DNA of 64,000 nt from Chamaecrista fasciculata (taxonomy: Eukaryota > Streptophyta > Magnoliopsida > Fabales > Fabaceae), in assembly GCA_003254925.1 (NCBI GenBank), contig QANZ01041611.1, forward strand, positions 6,754 through 70,753. Direction: 5' to 3'. The position numbers and the translations under genes were made by a program. Below the pieces are notes generated by a model. That model was not told the origin of the DNA, made no database searches, and was given only the letters and a program-made list of their open reading frames with translations. The stretch's first letter is position 1. Each line of letters opens with the position of its first letter. Below are positions 21,531-34,298 of the stretch, one piece after another.

Positions 21531-24500
21531 ATGATGGATTTGAAGGTTGGAGAAGGAGGTGGTCATCAGACGCCAAAAATAGACTTGGAAGCAGAAGGAG
21601 CTTGGGATTCTAAGATGAAGGGCAATGATAGGATATTCAGAGCTGATAAAATTGATCTAAAAAATTTGGATGCCCAGCTGGAAAAACACTTAAGCAGAGT
21701 TTGGTCGAAGGACATAGAATCCAATAGGCCTAAAGAAGAATGGGAGATTGATTTTTCCAAACTGACTTTACGTTACGTTGTAGCTCATGGGGCCTATGGT
21801 ACAGTTTACAGAGGCACCTATGATGTTCAAGATGTTGCAGGTATTTGTGCTTTATATCCTTTTATTTGTTATCATGTAGTTTTTCTTGGTGGATGAAAGA
21901 ATAGTGGGCAGAAATTATTGTTGTTTTTTTCTTTTCTATTGAATCTAAGGTAGTACAACCACAGCTTGTTGATCGAAAGTTTGGACACTAAATTATTCCA
22001 TATTATCTTCTCCTTTATTGTCATGAACCGAAATTGAAAGGTTCATTTGAATCTGGGGCTTGAAAGTTTAACCTGTGCTCTGATGACATCTTTTACTTTC
22101 TTTTAATTTTTTGGTCAAATTTATAGGAAGTCAGGGAACGTGTTTACTTGAGATACAACATATTATTATTTTAGGCCTTAAGCACATGGAAGCCCCATGA
22201 ATTATTACTTTATGCAAACCTTCTTAGAAATTAGAAACAATTTTGTGTCTGATCAATTTCATTCATATTGTTTCCAAGGGACTTGAAGGTATATCTTGTA
22301 CCTACCTCCAATAATGAGTCTTTTGAGTCATAAATTTGTAGTGAAAAATCAACTTTCTTTGTGTATCATATATATGTGGTCAAAGTGCAATTTTGGTCCC
22401 ATATCTTTTGCTCAGTTCCCAATTTGGTCTTATATATTTTGTTGTAGCACTTTTGGTCCCATATCTTTGCAAAAGGTCCTAATTTGGTCCCATATCATTT
22501 TTGGTCTCAAATCTTTTGGTCAGGTTGCAGAATAGGTCCCATATCTTTGCAAAAAGATCAATTTTTCCAACCAACGGTTGATCCTTTAGAAAAGATATGA
22601 GACCACTTCTGCATTTTATCCAAAGATATAGGATCAATTCTGCAATTGACCTAAAGATATGAGACCAAATCTACAACAAAAAAAGATATAGGACCAAATT
22701 GGGACCTGATCCAAAGATATGGGACCAAAAGTGCAATAAAAAAAGATATGAGACCAAATTGGGTCTTTGACCTGTATATAATAATATAACCCAAACGTTC
22801 GGCATATATGAATTCAGTCATTAATTCAGAATGAAGCTTTTTTACTTTTAGGCTTTAGCCTGCCACAAGGTAAAGGGGATATAATTTCTTGCTCAAAGTT
22901 ATGGTATATATGTTTTCTTCTTTTTTTTTTTCCAAATTAAGAGCAGGTAACTTAACTTATGATGAATCTGTCAGTTGCTCAAGTCAATTCTGTCCTTAAG
23001 TTGATTTTCTTTTGTTTTCTAAAATTTGTCACTGTTCCCTTAATCCTTATGATTAAATTTATAGTGAAAGTGTTGGACTGGGGTGAGGATGGTGTCGCCA
23101 CAGCTGCTGAAACTGCTGCTTTACGGGCATCATTTCGACAGGAAGTTGCTGTCTGGAAAAAACTTGACCATCCAAATGTCACAAAGGTACAGACCTGTTG
23201 TCTTCATCCTACTAATTTAATATATGAACTACTTGTTGTTATTGAACAAAATTGATGTAAGAAGTGGCTGCTGTGGTAGCATTATACTTCACTACTCTTT
23301 AATCTGTAGAAGTAATAAAACTTTGATAGTTTGAATTGTCATCTCTCCTTGAAATGCTTAATTTTCTTTACCTGTTTAATTTGTTAATGAGGAACTGTGA
23401 ATTAACTGTTAAGTTCTAAAAAGGATATTTTGTTTATCACATGCCTTGCGGCCTTGGCTTCATTTTTATAATTGTTTGTTATTTGTTCTTGCAACAGTTT
23501 GTTGGAGCGTCAATGGGAATATCTAATCTTAAGATTCCCACAAAAAACGCTTCTTCTGATGGTCAAAATTCCCTCCCTTCTAGGGCATGTTGTGTTGTTG
23601 TTGAGTATATCCCTATGGGGAATCTAAAGCAATTCTTGTACAAAAATAGGCATAAGAAGCTGGCTTTCAAGGTTGTGATTCAACTGGCTTTAGATCTTTC
23701 TAGGGGGTGAGTCCCATTTTCTTTTACCTCCAATTCTTGTGGCTACATTTCTTTTTTCTGAATTAAAATATTTTTTTTCCTCTTGTTGCCAGTCTTAGCT
23801 ATCTACATTCGAAGAAGATTGTACATCGTGATGTCAAAGCAGAGAATATGCTACTAAATGCCAATGGAAAATTGAAAATAGCTGATTTTGGAGTTGCACG
23901 TGTTGAAGCACTTAATCCCAGTGATATGACTGGAGAAACTGGAACCCTTGGATATATGGCACCAGAGGTATCTGTTTCGTTTTAGAGTAAATTAGTGATT
24001 TAGTTATAAAGGATTACTCTGTTTTTAATTTGTTCTTCTAAAGATAAATCTTTTTAATTTAGTTCTCCAAAGATTTTACCCCAATGAAAATGAACCCTCA
24101 ATTAGACAAATTTTCTCTATTTCGTAAATTGGATCTAGATTTGTCTAGTTGGTATTTTCCCCCTAAAGCATATTTTAAGCAAATTTTCACCTAAAATAAG
24201 GTTATTTTCCTAATCACTAGGCTTTAAAATTTTTCCTTAAGGCTATGTTTGAGAGTTTTAGTGAGGATGGAGAGGAGAGGACATTAATGGACACTAATAG
24301 GGTGGAGAGGAGAGGATATTAATGGACTGAGTAGATATGTTGTTTGAGAGTTTTTAATGAGGAAAGGAATGGACACTTGTTAATCTTGTTTGGAAGTTAT
24401 TAGTAATGGAATGGAATGGAGTGGACACATGTTATTTTTTGTTAGTATAAGGATATAATTGTCATTAAAAAATTATAAAACTGTCCACTCCTTCCTTGGC

Positions 24501-27500
24501 ACCCCAAATTGGGGTGCCAGCAAAAATTGAATTTTGGGGTGCCAAGTGTCCCTCCTTATCCACTCCACTCCCCCTTAAAAAAACTGTCAAACATAATTTT
24601 TTTACCTTTTGTCCCTTCCTCTCCTCTCCATTCCCCCCTTGACACTCGATCCAAACATACCCTAAGGCCACTATTTCGGGTACATAATCCATGTGTACTC
24701 TCTTTTATTAATTGGGGAATTTTCCAAAGTGACAGACTGTTTGGATTGAGGGAAAATCTGCAAGGGGCCAAAAAGAGAGACTTCATCTTTGAAGGACTGA
24801 ATTGCGGAAAAAAATAGTTATATTTTAATGACTAAATTATTAATTTCATCTTTTTTTAGGCCAAATTACATTTTTGGTCCCATATCTTTCGCTCAGGTCT
24901 CAATTTGGCCTCGTATTTATTTTGTTGTACTTTTAGTCTCATATCTTTTGCTCAGGTGTAGAATTGGTCATATGTTTTTTTTTGTTGCAGATTTGGTCTC
25001 ATATCTTTTCAAAAAGTTCCACCGTTAGTCCCACAATATGGAACCTTTTACAAAGATATGAGACCAAAAGTGCAACAAAAAAAGATATATGACCAAATTG
25101 AGACCCGAGCAAAAGATATGGAACCAAAAGTGTAATAAAAAAATATATAAGACCAAATTTAGACCTGAGCAAAAGATATGAGACCAAAAGTGAACTTTGA
25201 CCATTTTTTTAATTGGAAAAGAAATGCTTATGTTGTTAGCTTGTTTATGGGCTACTCTGGAATTGAAATAAGGATTTTTCTATGAATTGAGATGGAAGAA
25301 ATGTGTTCTATTCACTAACACCATATGGGTAGCTAAGCTAACACAATGTCCCCCTGAGACATCTTATTTGCATGCAAATAGAACACATATGTGTAGGTTC
25401 TGGAAGATGGAAGATAGGCATTTCCAGTAATCTCAACATTGTACAAATATATGTGTAGGTTCTGGAAGGTAAGCCTTACAATAGAAGATGTGATGTCTAT
25501 AGCTTTGGCATTTGCCTGTGGGAAATATATTGTTGTGCTGTGCCTTATCCAGATCTTAGCTTTGCTGATGTGTCTGCTGCAGTTATCCGTCAGGTTAGTT
25601 CATTTAATGAACTATTCTTAACAACTTTATATTTAAAATCACCAATTACAGGATGACTCATTAGTTTTTTTCTGGACTAAAACTCTATTTTGGTCCCTTA
25701 CATATTATTATTTTCTCAATTTAATCCTTTATAAGTTATTTTGTTTTCAATGTCAGTCTCCTATCAAATGTTTAAATAATTGGTAATATATTATTATCTT
25801 TAGTTTATTACGTAATATTTTAATATTTAAGTAATGCGAAAGCAAATTTTATTTTTATATTAAAAAAAAATTTAAAAGACTTTTATAAATTTTTATGTAA
25901 AATCTTAAAAATATAAAAAATTATTTATAATGACTTACTTTAATTACAAAAGAATGTGTCTACGTAGAAATTAACATGTTGTGTTATCAGTTAATGGTGT
26001 ATTTCATCTTCAATTAACATTGTTACATTATTAATTTAGTTAAAACTTAGACAAATGGACTAACATTCAATGTTGTTAAGATTGAGATCTTAATTAGGAT
26101 TGGAAGAAGTACAAGATAGATCAGATCCTAAGATCCCTATCTTTCTTTATAAAAAAATATATACATATATGTATAATTATAAATAAAATAACCAATATCA
26201 TAAGTTCATAATCTTAACATAAAGTTTATCCACAAAAACAAACAACTAACTAGCTAACATCCATACATAACGTTGATGGTTCTTACATATCCATAAAATT
26301 AAAGAGATAAACAACAAGAAGTTCATCCAATTCATTAAACTAAATATAAAAATTCTGAAACATGTCGTATTTCAAGCATCAAATTCATTCATATCATCAT
26401 CGTCTTCTATGGCATAATCAAAATTTCCCATCTTTGATGGCATCATCATCAATGTTTTGGTCTTCAAAACAAAACAAAAAATTGCAAAGTGTTGAAGTCC
26501 CACATTGCTTGGTTAAAAGGCTTTCTAACACTATATATATATTAATGAGGCAACCCTCTCCCTTTGAGAGCTCTTTTGGGGAGAGTTAGGCCTTTCTACA
26601 TAGTATCAGAGCCAGGTTTAGGGAAGATAGCATGATCTTACGATCCTCTACTTGTAAGATTGCGATCCTACAACGATTGCACCCATAAACTGATCCAGCA
26701 TGGGATCAAGTAAAGAATTAGGCAATTATCTTGCAAGATCTTACAATCTTACAAATAATCTTGACATTATTGCTAACATGAATTAAAAGACAAATTGTGA
26801 ACGACCAAGTTGAGAAGAAAAATCTAATAGGGACCAAATTAAGAAAAAATGAATATATGAGGGACTAAAATAGATTTTCAGGTTAAGTTTTTTAAAAGTT
26901 TTCTCTATATTGCTTGTACATTATTTTTGTTTGGACACATTCTATTTTCAACGGTTAACTTGATAGAAAAATGTAAAGAACTTTATATTTAGTCTTGTTC
27001 TTATCTTTATTTGCTTAGTCAGCTCTCAGCCTCTCACCCTTTCGCCCATGAGTATTGCAGTAATGTCACTGTCATGTCTCAAAGTGTGCTTGCTCTCATC
27101 ATTTAGTTGGATTTGCATGTGCTAAGCTTAACCGTTTGAACTATTATGGCCAAAAGGAACTTCTGGAATTGGAACTACACCATTTCTTTTGGGTGTTTAG
27201 AGCATTTATGAGTTTAGGAAATAGTTTTGATGTCATCCTCACATGATGTTAGTGTTCATTTTGATGCTAAAACAGCAGCAACATTCATCTGATAATATAT
27301 ATATGTGTGTGTACATTTGTTGGGGTTGATGCGCAGAATTTACGACCCGAAATCCCAAGATGTTGTCCGAGTTCTTTGGCGAGCATCATGAAGAAATGCT
27401 GGGATGGGAATCCAGACAAGCGTCCAGAAATGGAGGAGGTAGTGACAATGTTGGAAGGCATAGACACAAGTAAAGGAGGAGGAATGATACCAGATGATGT

Positions 27501-27540
27501 CACTCCAAAGTGCTGTTTTGGCCCAAAACGTGGTCCCTAA
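21531..27540 (+). CDS. Raf-like group-C Ser/Thr protein kinase (CBC1/CBC2 type), 384 aa, 6 exons
   Basis: Exons: 21531-21840, 23065-23186, 23498-23706, 23793-23967, 25459-25593, 27337-27540. All introns are GT-AG and the joined frame is 1155 nt with stop. An N-terminal region (FRADKIDLKNLDAQLEKHLS, then EEWEID at 69-74) precedes the kinase domain. Gly-loop GAYGTVYRG at 87-95, ATP-binding Lys105 (VAVK), HRD at 225-227, DFG at 245-247, activation loop ending APE at 270-272. The C-terminus KGGGMIPDD...CCFGPKRGP is characteristic of the plant Raf-like family that includes Arabidopsis CBC1/CBC2, which act in stomatal signalling. All catalytic residues are present. The upstream frame is open, but the first ATG after the TA-repeat leader is 21531. 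A second ATG follows immediately. The substrate cannot be deduced. Confidence 0.95.
22378..22773. repeat. Fold-back repeat in kinase intron 1 (family FB2)
   Basis: The left arm repeats 'ttttggtcccatatcttttg' units; the right arm repeats the complement 'caaaagatatgggaccaaa'. The ends are 'gtcaaagtgcaattttgg' and 'gggtctttgacc'. The same family is in intron 4 (24858-25203) and at 38325-38492 and 38607-38896. Members may fold into long hairpins. Confidence 0.85.
24241..24662. mobile_element. PIF/Tourist-like MITE in kinase intron 4
   Basis: Ends GGCTATGTTTG and CCAAACATACCC, flanked by a TAA direct duplication on both sides (24238-24240, 24663-24665). Three-base TWA duplications are the mark of PIF/Harbinger elements. 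The interior has 'ggagaggagagga' with its complement 'tcctctcctctcc', making a hairpin. Confidence 0.75.
24858..25203. repeat. Fold-back repeat in kinase intron 4 (family FB2)
   Basis: The units 'tttttggtcccatatctttc' and the complementary 'aaagatatgagaccaaaagtg' form arms around a short loop at about 25030. It is only about 200 bp from the PIF-like element. Confidence 0.85.
26068..26763. mobile_element. Decayed hAT element in kinase intron 5
   Basis: The start CAATGTTGTTAAGATTGAGATC and end 'cttacaaataatcttg' match the TIR of the perfect hAT copy at 16050-16733 with several changes. Only ACATT is shared by the two flanks, so the duplication has decayed. It hosts a TRIM-like LTR. Confidence 0.6.
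26490..26613 (+). mobile_element. TRIM-like LTR (111 bp) with primer-binding site
   Basis: It starts TGTTGAAGTCCCACATTG and ends CTTTCTACA at 26600, followed by TAGTATCAGAGCC, one change from the initiator-tRNA primer site. Very short LTRs with this opening are typical of plant TRIM elements. No second LTR or internal region is visible. Confidence 0.65.
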
Positions 27541-27687
27541 TTATCACTCTTTCAATCCAATATCCATTGATGAGGCAGAAAAAGCTAGAAATTTGCAGAT
27601 GGTGAATCATGTTTCATGCTTTGCAGGTGGAAAACAGGGAAGATGATGATGAAATCAGAAGGGAGAACATTGATTTATTTAATAAGG

Positions 27688-28058
27688 CAAAACTACTAAT
27701 TTCGTCCCAAAACTTTACACCAGCCGTAAATTTCGTCCCCAATTTTTTTTTATGTCAATTTTGTCCCTAATATTTTATATTTTGGTCAATCTTATCCTTT
27801 GACTAACTTTCAATATATTAACCACAGACTACATTCTGTTTTTCAATATGAGTTTGAATTTGAGTTTTTTTTTAGATTTATTATGCATTACATATCATTA
27901 GCCACGTAGGTTCTATCGTTAATATTTGGTTCAAGAGTAAAGGATAACATTGACCAAAATGAGAAATATTGGATCAAAATTGACAACAAAAAAAGATTGG
28001 AGATGAAATTAACAGTTAAGGTAAAATTTGGCGACAAAATTGATGTTTTTGCTATTTA
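27688..28058. repeat. Fold-back repeat 3' of the kinase gene
   Basis: It opens 'ggcaaaactactaatttcgtc' and closes with the rough complement 'gacaaaattgatgtttttgc'. It lies about 150 bp beyond the kinase stop codon and may fall in the 3' untranslated region. Confidence 0.7.
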
Positions 28059-28440
28059 ATAATCACTGCAAACTCTTCTCGTTAGTGCATGAAAAAGGGT
28101 CTATTAATTTCTTTTCTTGAATTCATTTTGGTCCGCCTTTCTTTTTGTTTGTCTTTGTTGTGGGTGTTCATTTGATCACATTTACAGGTCACAGTACACC
28201 CATCTCTTCGCATGTGTTCAAAGTAAATTATTCTCTTTTATTTATTTTCAAGTTAAAAAGTATCATTTTTTTTAAAGGAAGTGATGACTCGTTCTAACAA
28301 AATATAATCTAATCAAAATGTAATTTAGTTTGAAGCGACTTATTGTGTGTAGAAAATCATCTATTCGATTTATTTTTTTTAAGGGTTATTTACTTATTTT
28401 ATAGTCGAGAACATTGGTGTATTGGATATCTTCTTTTTTT

Positions 28441-28490
28441 TTTTTTTTTTTTTTTTTTNNNNNNNNNNNTTTTTTTTTTTTTTTTCTTTT
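28441..28490. other. Poly-T run with an 11-base assembly gap
   Basis: Long T-runs surround N at 28459-28469. The gap most likely marks a homopolymer the assembly could not resolve. Confidence 0.9.
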
Positions 28491-28522
28491 TTCAAATTGA
28501 TTCCTCGGGGTTTTTCTTTTTA

Positions 28523-29218
28523 GGTAAATTCTACATAATGGTGATGGGTTTGGCCTATTTTCGGATAAGGTTTTTTGGTTTAAAAAGTGTCAAATAAGGG
28601 CCTGTGATTTGCTCAATTAACAAAAATAAAAAATCCTGAGGTTTATTTTTGTTCAAAATTTAACGAAAATTTTGACTAAAATACTATTTTAAAATTCTAA
28701 CTATTAATTTTTACGAGTTTGACTCTATTTGTATGAGAGGATTTTGACAGCAAAAAAAGAAAAATTTGGTAGTAATAAATGAAATTTCACTCCTCTCTCC
28801 ACCTTATCATCCTCTCTCTAAAACCAGCCAATCTCTCTCCCAACAGAACAAATCAGGTACAGTCAAATAGGATCAGAAAATTGGAGAAAGAGAGGAACGA
28901 ATTCAAAAGCCCAAATGCGAAATGGAGAATCAGGTACATTCAACCGTTACAAAGTTAAGAAGGGTGAGAATTTAGGTTTTTGTGGTGTGTGGTTTTTTCT
29001 TTCTTTTGGCTTTGGAGGCAAAACGTTGGTAAAAATTAATAGATAGGGTTTTAAAATAATATTTTAGTCAAAATTTTCATCAAATTTTGGACGAAAATAT
29101 AGCTTAGGACCTTTTTTATTAACGAAGCAAACCACATGCCCTTATTTGACATTTTTAGACCACAAGGACCTTATCTAAAAATGGGCCAAACCACAAGGCT
29201 ATTTTGTGTAATTTACCC
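28523..29218. repeat. Fold-back element
   Basis: Ends 'ggtaaattctacataatgg' and 'attttgtgtaatttaccc', with arms continuing as 'tgggtttggcctattttcgg' and the complement of it. The loop (28760-29000) contains non-repeat sequence, 'ctctctccaccttatcatcc' onward, that could be captured DNA. No protein match is recognised. Confidence 0.7.
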
Positions 29219-29820
29219 ATCTTTTTAAGCTTATCACATTGTTTTTATTTTTTATTTTTGTCATACGTTATTTTTATTAATAGTATTAACTTTTAGGGAA
29301 GGATTAGGTTTATAATGGGTTGGTTAGGGCTCATTATTTTATTTGACGGATTGGGTTGGGTTGACGGGTTGACTTATACTTTTTTTTTTCAATTTGGTTC
29401 CTCTTAGATATTTTTTTCTCAAGTTGGTCCTTCATAATTTGTTTTTAGGGACTAAAATGAGAAAAAAAAAAGTCTACAAAGGGACCATATTGAGAAAATA
29501 ATAATATTTTAGAGACTAAAATATAAATTCAACTATATGGAAAATATTTTTTATTTTCATTTTTACTAACAAGTGAGTTGAATTGAGTGGATTCAAAATT
29601 TTAAAAACTTGCAATTCAATTCAAACCACGTCCAACTTCAATTTCTAGCTCAAATTAACTTATGAGTCCAATCCAAACCATCTCAAACTAATTCATTGAA
29701 CACCCATATTAGCTTTTCTACATAAATTTTAACTAAATTGATGGTGTAATTGACATTAATCCAAAACGTAATACTATTAGTTGACCAAATGATGTGCTTT
29801 AGTAAATAAATTTATATTTG

Positions 29821-30656
29821 GCCAAAATTACATTTTGGTTCTTAATATTTGTCTTAAATTTTATTTTGGTCCTTAATATTTTTTTTATTTCGTTTTAGTC
29901 TTTAATGTTTCTTGAAAGTTTTGTTTTAGACTAACTACTAAATGTGGTCATATCTTTTGTTTTAAGTTTGAATAGAATGAAATTGGAGCTACACGTTATA
30001 TTCAATGAGTTCTTTCTTTTTTTAGTTGGGACTTGGGATCATCAACAAATAAGGTCAAATTAGGCCTAAAATTAAGTATGAAAGTGGGTCATTCATTTAA
30101 TGAAGTTAGTCATATTTCTTTCATTTCAAATTCGAATATTATGAGGTCAGACTTATGAGTTACTTTTAACAAGTTATTTCTCTGTCTTGTTAGAGTCGAT
30201 GGGACAAGGTTAAATAATCGAAAGATGGTGGTATTAGTGTTTTGAAGAAACACATTTTCAAAGTATTATTTGACCTCGTTTGTCAATGACTCTAATTGGA
30301 CAGAGAAAAAAATTGTCAAAAGTAACTTGTAGCTTCATTTTTGTTACATTCAGACTTGAAAAGATAGATATATGGCCCCAACTTCATAAAACGAGAGACC
30401 TGCATCGGGCCCGATTCGACCTTACTTGTCAACGACCCAATTGAAAAAATAAAAACTCATCAAATGTAACTTGTAGCTCCATCGTTCTCATTTGGATTTG
30501 AAATGAGAGAAATATTACTACATTCAATAGTGGAACTTATTAAGGACCAAAATGAAAATGTTGGAAAACATTAAGGATCAAAATGGAATACAAAAAATAC
30601 TAAGGAATAAAATAGAATTTAAGATAAATATTAGAGACCAAAATGAAGTTTTGACT
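29821..30656. repeat. Fold-back element, FB1 family
   Basis: Ends 'ggccaaaattacattttgg' and 'gaccaaaatgaagttttgac'. The FB1 core occurs in both orientations (about 29950-30060, 30105-30200, 30290-30380, 30440-30510), so the element looks like a stack of inverted FB1 cores. Confidence 0.75.
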
Positions 30657-30997
30657 ATTATATTTTATTGTTATTAATATTAACTTTTAAAAGTAATTTT
30701 TCAAAAATTTTACATAAAATTTCTAAAATTGAGTGTAAGTCTAAGACCCATGTTGCCAATCCTTAAGACCTTAACTATGTTCTCATACATAGATGGGATA
30801 GGGCCACCAAGGCAACAAGCTCTGACAGTTCTCAAAATAGGCTCCACTCAATGGGCCAGCTCTTCGGTTTGCTTAAATATATATGGACTGGGCTTATAAA
30901 TTTAGGTTGTTCTTTTAAAATGGTCCAAGCTTGGTTAAACAATTTTTTTAAAAAAAAAACTATAAAATAAAATTATGCTTATATACGTAAAAAGTAA

Positions 30998-32244
30998 GGC
31001 TATGTTTGGTTACGATTTTAATCAAATTAAATTTGATTATTATCTGAAAAAAGCGGAATAATCTTGGTTGTTTACATGTTATTCAAAAATCATATTATAA
31101 TATATATTATCAACACTCAATTACTATTGTCTATAATTACTTATACTTTAATATATATTCAAATATACATAAAAAGTATTTTAATTATTTTATATTATCC
31201 TCCATTTCTTACATCTACAACAATCTCTTTCCATTATATTACTTTTCACCTAATTTTTTAACATTTTTTTTCTAAACTATTATAATTAGTCTTTTACTTT
31301 TAATTATCTTTAATTTTTAATAAAATAATAATGGTAATTTATTTTTTATTTATTTGTTAATTAATATTCTATTTTTATTATTAAAAATAATTTCTATCCC
31401 TCTTATTAAAAAAATTAACTATATAAATCTAAAAAAACAAATTCAATCAACATATTTAAAAATTTAATTTTAAATAATGGTTCATGATTATTTTAGAACA
31501 ACTTGGTACGTTTCCAACTTTTATTTTCTTTATTAAGGGCTGATGCGTTATCTCAGTAAAAATTAGATGACCGAAAAATCATTTTTTTATCTAAAATTTA
31601 TTTTGGAAAAATTAAATAACTATAATCGTAATATAGAGAGAGTACAAGATGGACGATGACCGTTATTTTAACCCAAGCCCCAAATCATTCACGATTTTAA
31701 TATTACATGAACCAACCAACTCGTATTTTTTAACACAAGAAAAAAAAAATTTAGGACAACTCGATACATTTTTCACTTTTATTTTATTTATTACGGACTA
31801 GTGCTTATACTTAGTAAAAATTAGATAACAAAATTCTATTTTTTGTCCAAAAAAAATATTTTGGCAAAGTTGGATAAGCAATGGAATAATCAACAAAAAG
31901 AAACAAAAATGTTGTCTTTTTAATAATTAGATTATTTCAAATCTCATTGCAAAAAGTCATCAAAAAGCATAATCAAATTTTAGTAAATCTAATCCGAACA
32001 ATTATAATTGTTTACCATTTCAAAAAAACAAATTCAACCTTTTTTTCTATTTCTACATATATACAGTTTATCAATTTTCATATCCTTCTATATCTATTAA
32101 TCACAATCATTATATACTTATTTAAATAATTTCACATTTAAAATTTCTTTTTACCAATTATTACCCAAACAATATTTCAACTAATAATCTAACGATTTTT
32201 TATAATCTGATTATAGTCAGATTATAATCCTTCCAAACATAACT
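30998..32244. mobile_element. PIF-like non-autonomous element, 1.25 kb
   Basis: Ends GGCTATGTTTGG and CCAAACATAACT, flanked by TAA on both sides (30995-30997, 32245-32247). The subterminal arms 'gattttaatcaaattaaatt' and 'aatctgattatagtcagatt' are partly complementary. The interior is very AT-rich with no coding capacity. Confidence 0.65.
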
Positions 32245-32320
32245 TAAGTTATATTGTAAAGGAAAATAACCTTGACCTTTTTAAGATAATATATATATAT
32301 ACTTTAATACGTGTAGAAAT

Positions 32321-33178
32321 CAGGGTTATTAAAACCGGACCGGCCGGTCCAACCGGGGATCGGACACCAGTCCGGTCCGAGTCATGCCAAGAACCGGACA
32401 AGCACATAACCGGTCAACAACCGCCCAAACTGGTCAATAACCGGAAAAATCGGAGTGAACCGGATGGTTTAGGGGTTGAACCGATTTAACTTGTTGGCTT
32501 GTGGGTGTCGGAAAATCGGGTCTGAGATTAGAAAGGAGAAGAAGAAGAAGGGGTGAGAGTGAGAGAGGAAAGTTCGATTAAGTGAAATCGGTGATCTAAA
32601 AGCAGTGAAGGTTGTGAGATTTGTCTTGGATTTCCTAATGAACACGATCTGCCTCGTAGATTTCCTGATGAACACGATCTGATAGTGAGAGGAGAGAGAG
32701 TGGCGGATGATGAGCGAGCTGAGGAAGACGCATGCCAGATCTGATTGATGAGCTAGTTGAAGGTCTTGGGCTTGTGGTGGGGATCAATATTCTTTTAAAT
32801 AAATTAATAGGCCACTTGTTCTAAGGAAAGTAGATTTATTAATTTAATTTTTGAATCAGAATCAGAGGAGGTAGCTTTAAAATGGATGGGTATTAGGGAA
32901 GGTAGGGAAGTCATAGGGCTTCGTGAATAACAAGAAAAATAAAGCATTTAATGATTAGACATTTTCTTTTTAATTTTCAGAAAATTGAAAAATAAAATCA
33001 CCACTTTAAAGGTCCAAACAGGATTGGTCTTTTTTTTTAAAAAGGAATTTATTGTTTTATTATTTATTAATTAATTTATTTATAAACGGTCCGACCCCGG
33101 TTGAACCCCGGTTGGACCATTGAACCTTGAACCGCTGCTTCACCCGGTTCAATGACCGATCCGATTTTAATAACCTTG
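32321..33178. mobile_element. hAT MITE with perfect 8-bp duplication
   Basis: TIRs CAGGGTTATTAAAACCGG and the complement of CCGATTTTAATAACCTTG, with perfect flanking GTAGAAAT (32313-32320, 33179-33186). The subterminal regions are GC-rich 'ccggtccaaccgg' repeats. The short ORF inside (32469-32675, minus) has no recognised domain. Confidence 0.9.
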
Positions 33179-33186
33179 GTAGAAAT

Positions 33187-34176
33187 CGTGAATTCATTAT
33201 TATATTTTAGGTTCTTTTTAAAGGCTAAAAAGGTCTAGTCAAATCTATGTTGAATTCAAGTCACATATTATAAGGCTTGATCTTATCTTTTTATTAATTT
33301 GGAAGATGATAATTGATAGTGGTGGCACCACTTGTTTTTGTAGCAAATCACACTGTGTGAGTGTCTATCTCTCTCACTGGTGGAAGGAACTTGGACATTT
33401 TCACAGTAACATTATTCAATCACTTTTTTTTGGTACATTTATTCAATCACTTTATCCAATGCCTCAATTTTCCAATGTAAATCCAATTTGTTTTTATTCC
33501 AAGACACTTTTGGACATTAGTCAAACCAAATTCATCACCCTGCAAAATGGTTTTGTGACTTGGACATCATGCACTCTTTTTCTTTTCTTTTCTTTTCTTT
33601 TTTTTGCTAAAAAAAAGTTTAAGCGAGTTGGACCCTAAGGGCTCACCAAGACTAAGACATATTTCCAAATTCTATGAGCACTTATAGAGGTATTTACAGA
33701 TCGCCTACCAACAAAGCTTCACATCGGTAGCGGAAATAAAATTCACGACCTTGTGGGTTATGAGCCAACAATTATTGGCACACCATGCATGCACTCTTTA
33801 ACTATATATGTAGTTCCCTTACTTTACAAACTATGTAATTAATTTATTAATGAACATTAGATTTTTGAGAGAAGTAATTAGTCTCACATAAAATAATAAG
33901 TTTATGTTTAAATATTTATTATTATTTTAATTTTTATAAGTATCCTCTAATAGAAGTAATCTTTTTTGAGACACATACTATTGGCGTTAAATATAAGTAT
34001 ATCTTTTAACAAGAATTTAAATTTAAATTTACCATGTAAGAGGTTAGTCTCTTTCATTAAATCCAATTCTTATTAATTGTTTAAATCATTATTGAAAGAC
34101 GAAAGTGGTGTTTTTCATCCTGTCTTGTTTTGATTGATTCTTTCCTATAAAAAAAACATAAAAAGAAGCCTTTATA
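33187..34176. other. AT-rich DNA without a recognised gene
   Basis: The ORF at 33306-33638 (plus) is low in complexity and ends in a T/C-rich run. I do not regard it as a gene. Confidence 0.4.
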
Positions 34177-34298
34177 TTTTTTTTTTCGATTTAGTCATGG
34201 GTATTTTCGGCCTATCAGTATAACGACCTAAGCGAAGACTAATCCCATTCGGGCCTCAGAGACGAAATAGCCAGAACTCTCCCAACAATGTCAAAGCG
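34177..34298 (-). mobile_element. 5'-truncated SINE
   Basis: On the minus strand it repeats the 3' body of the SINE at 17871-18049 ('cattgttgggaga', 'cccgaatgggattagtc') and ends in an A-rich tail (T-run 34177-34186 on plus). The pol III head is missing. Confidence 0.75.

Noticed and set aside
30998..32244. Transposase gene in the PIF-like element
   Set aside because: The interior ORFs are at most 65 codons, AT-rich and without a DDE motif.
33306..33638. ORF of 110 codons as a gene
   Set aside because: Low-complexity composition, no domain, ends in a pyrimidine run; no promoter or splice support.
33609..33790. Another SINE on the minus strand
   Set aside because: The B-box-like motif near 33740 is too weak (GGTCGTGAATTTT) and no A box or tail could be paired with it.
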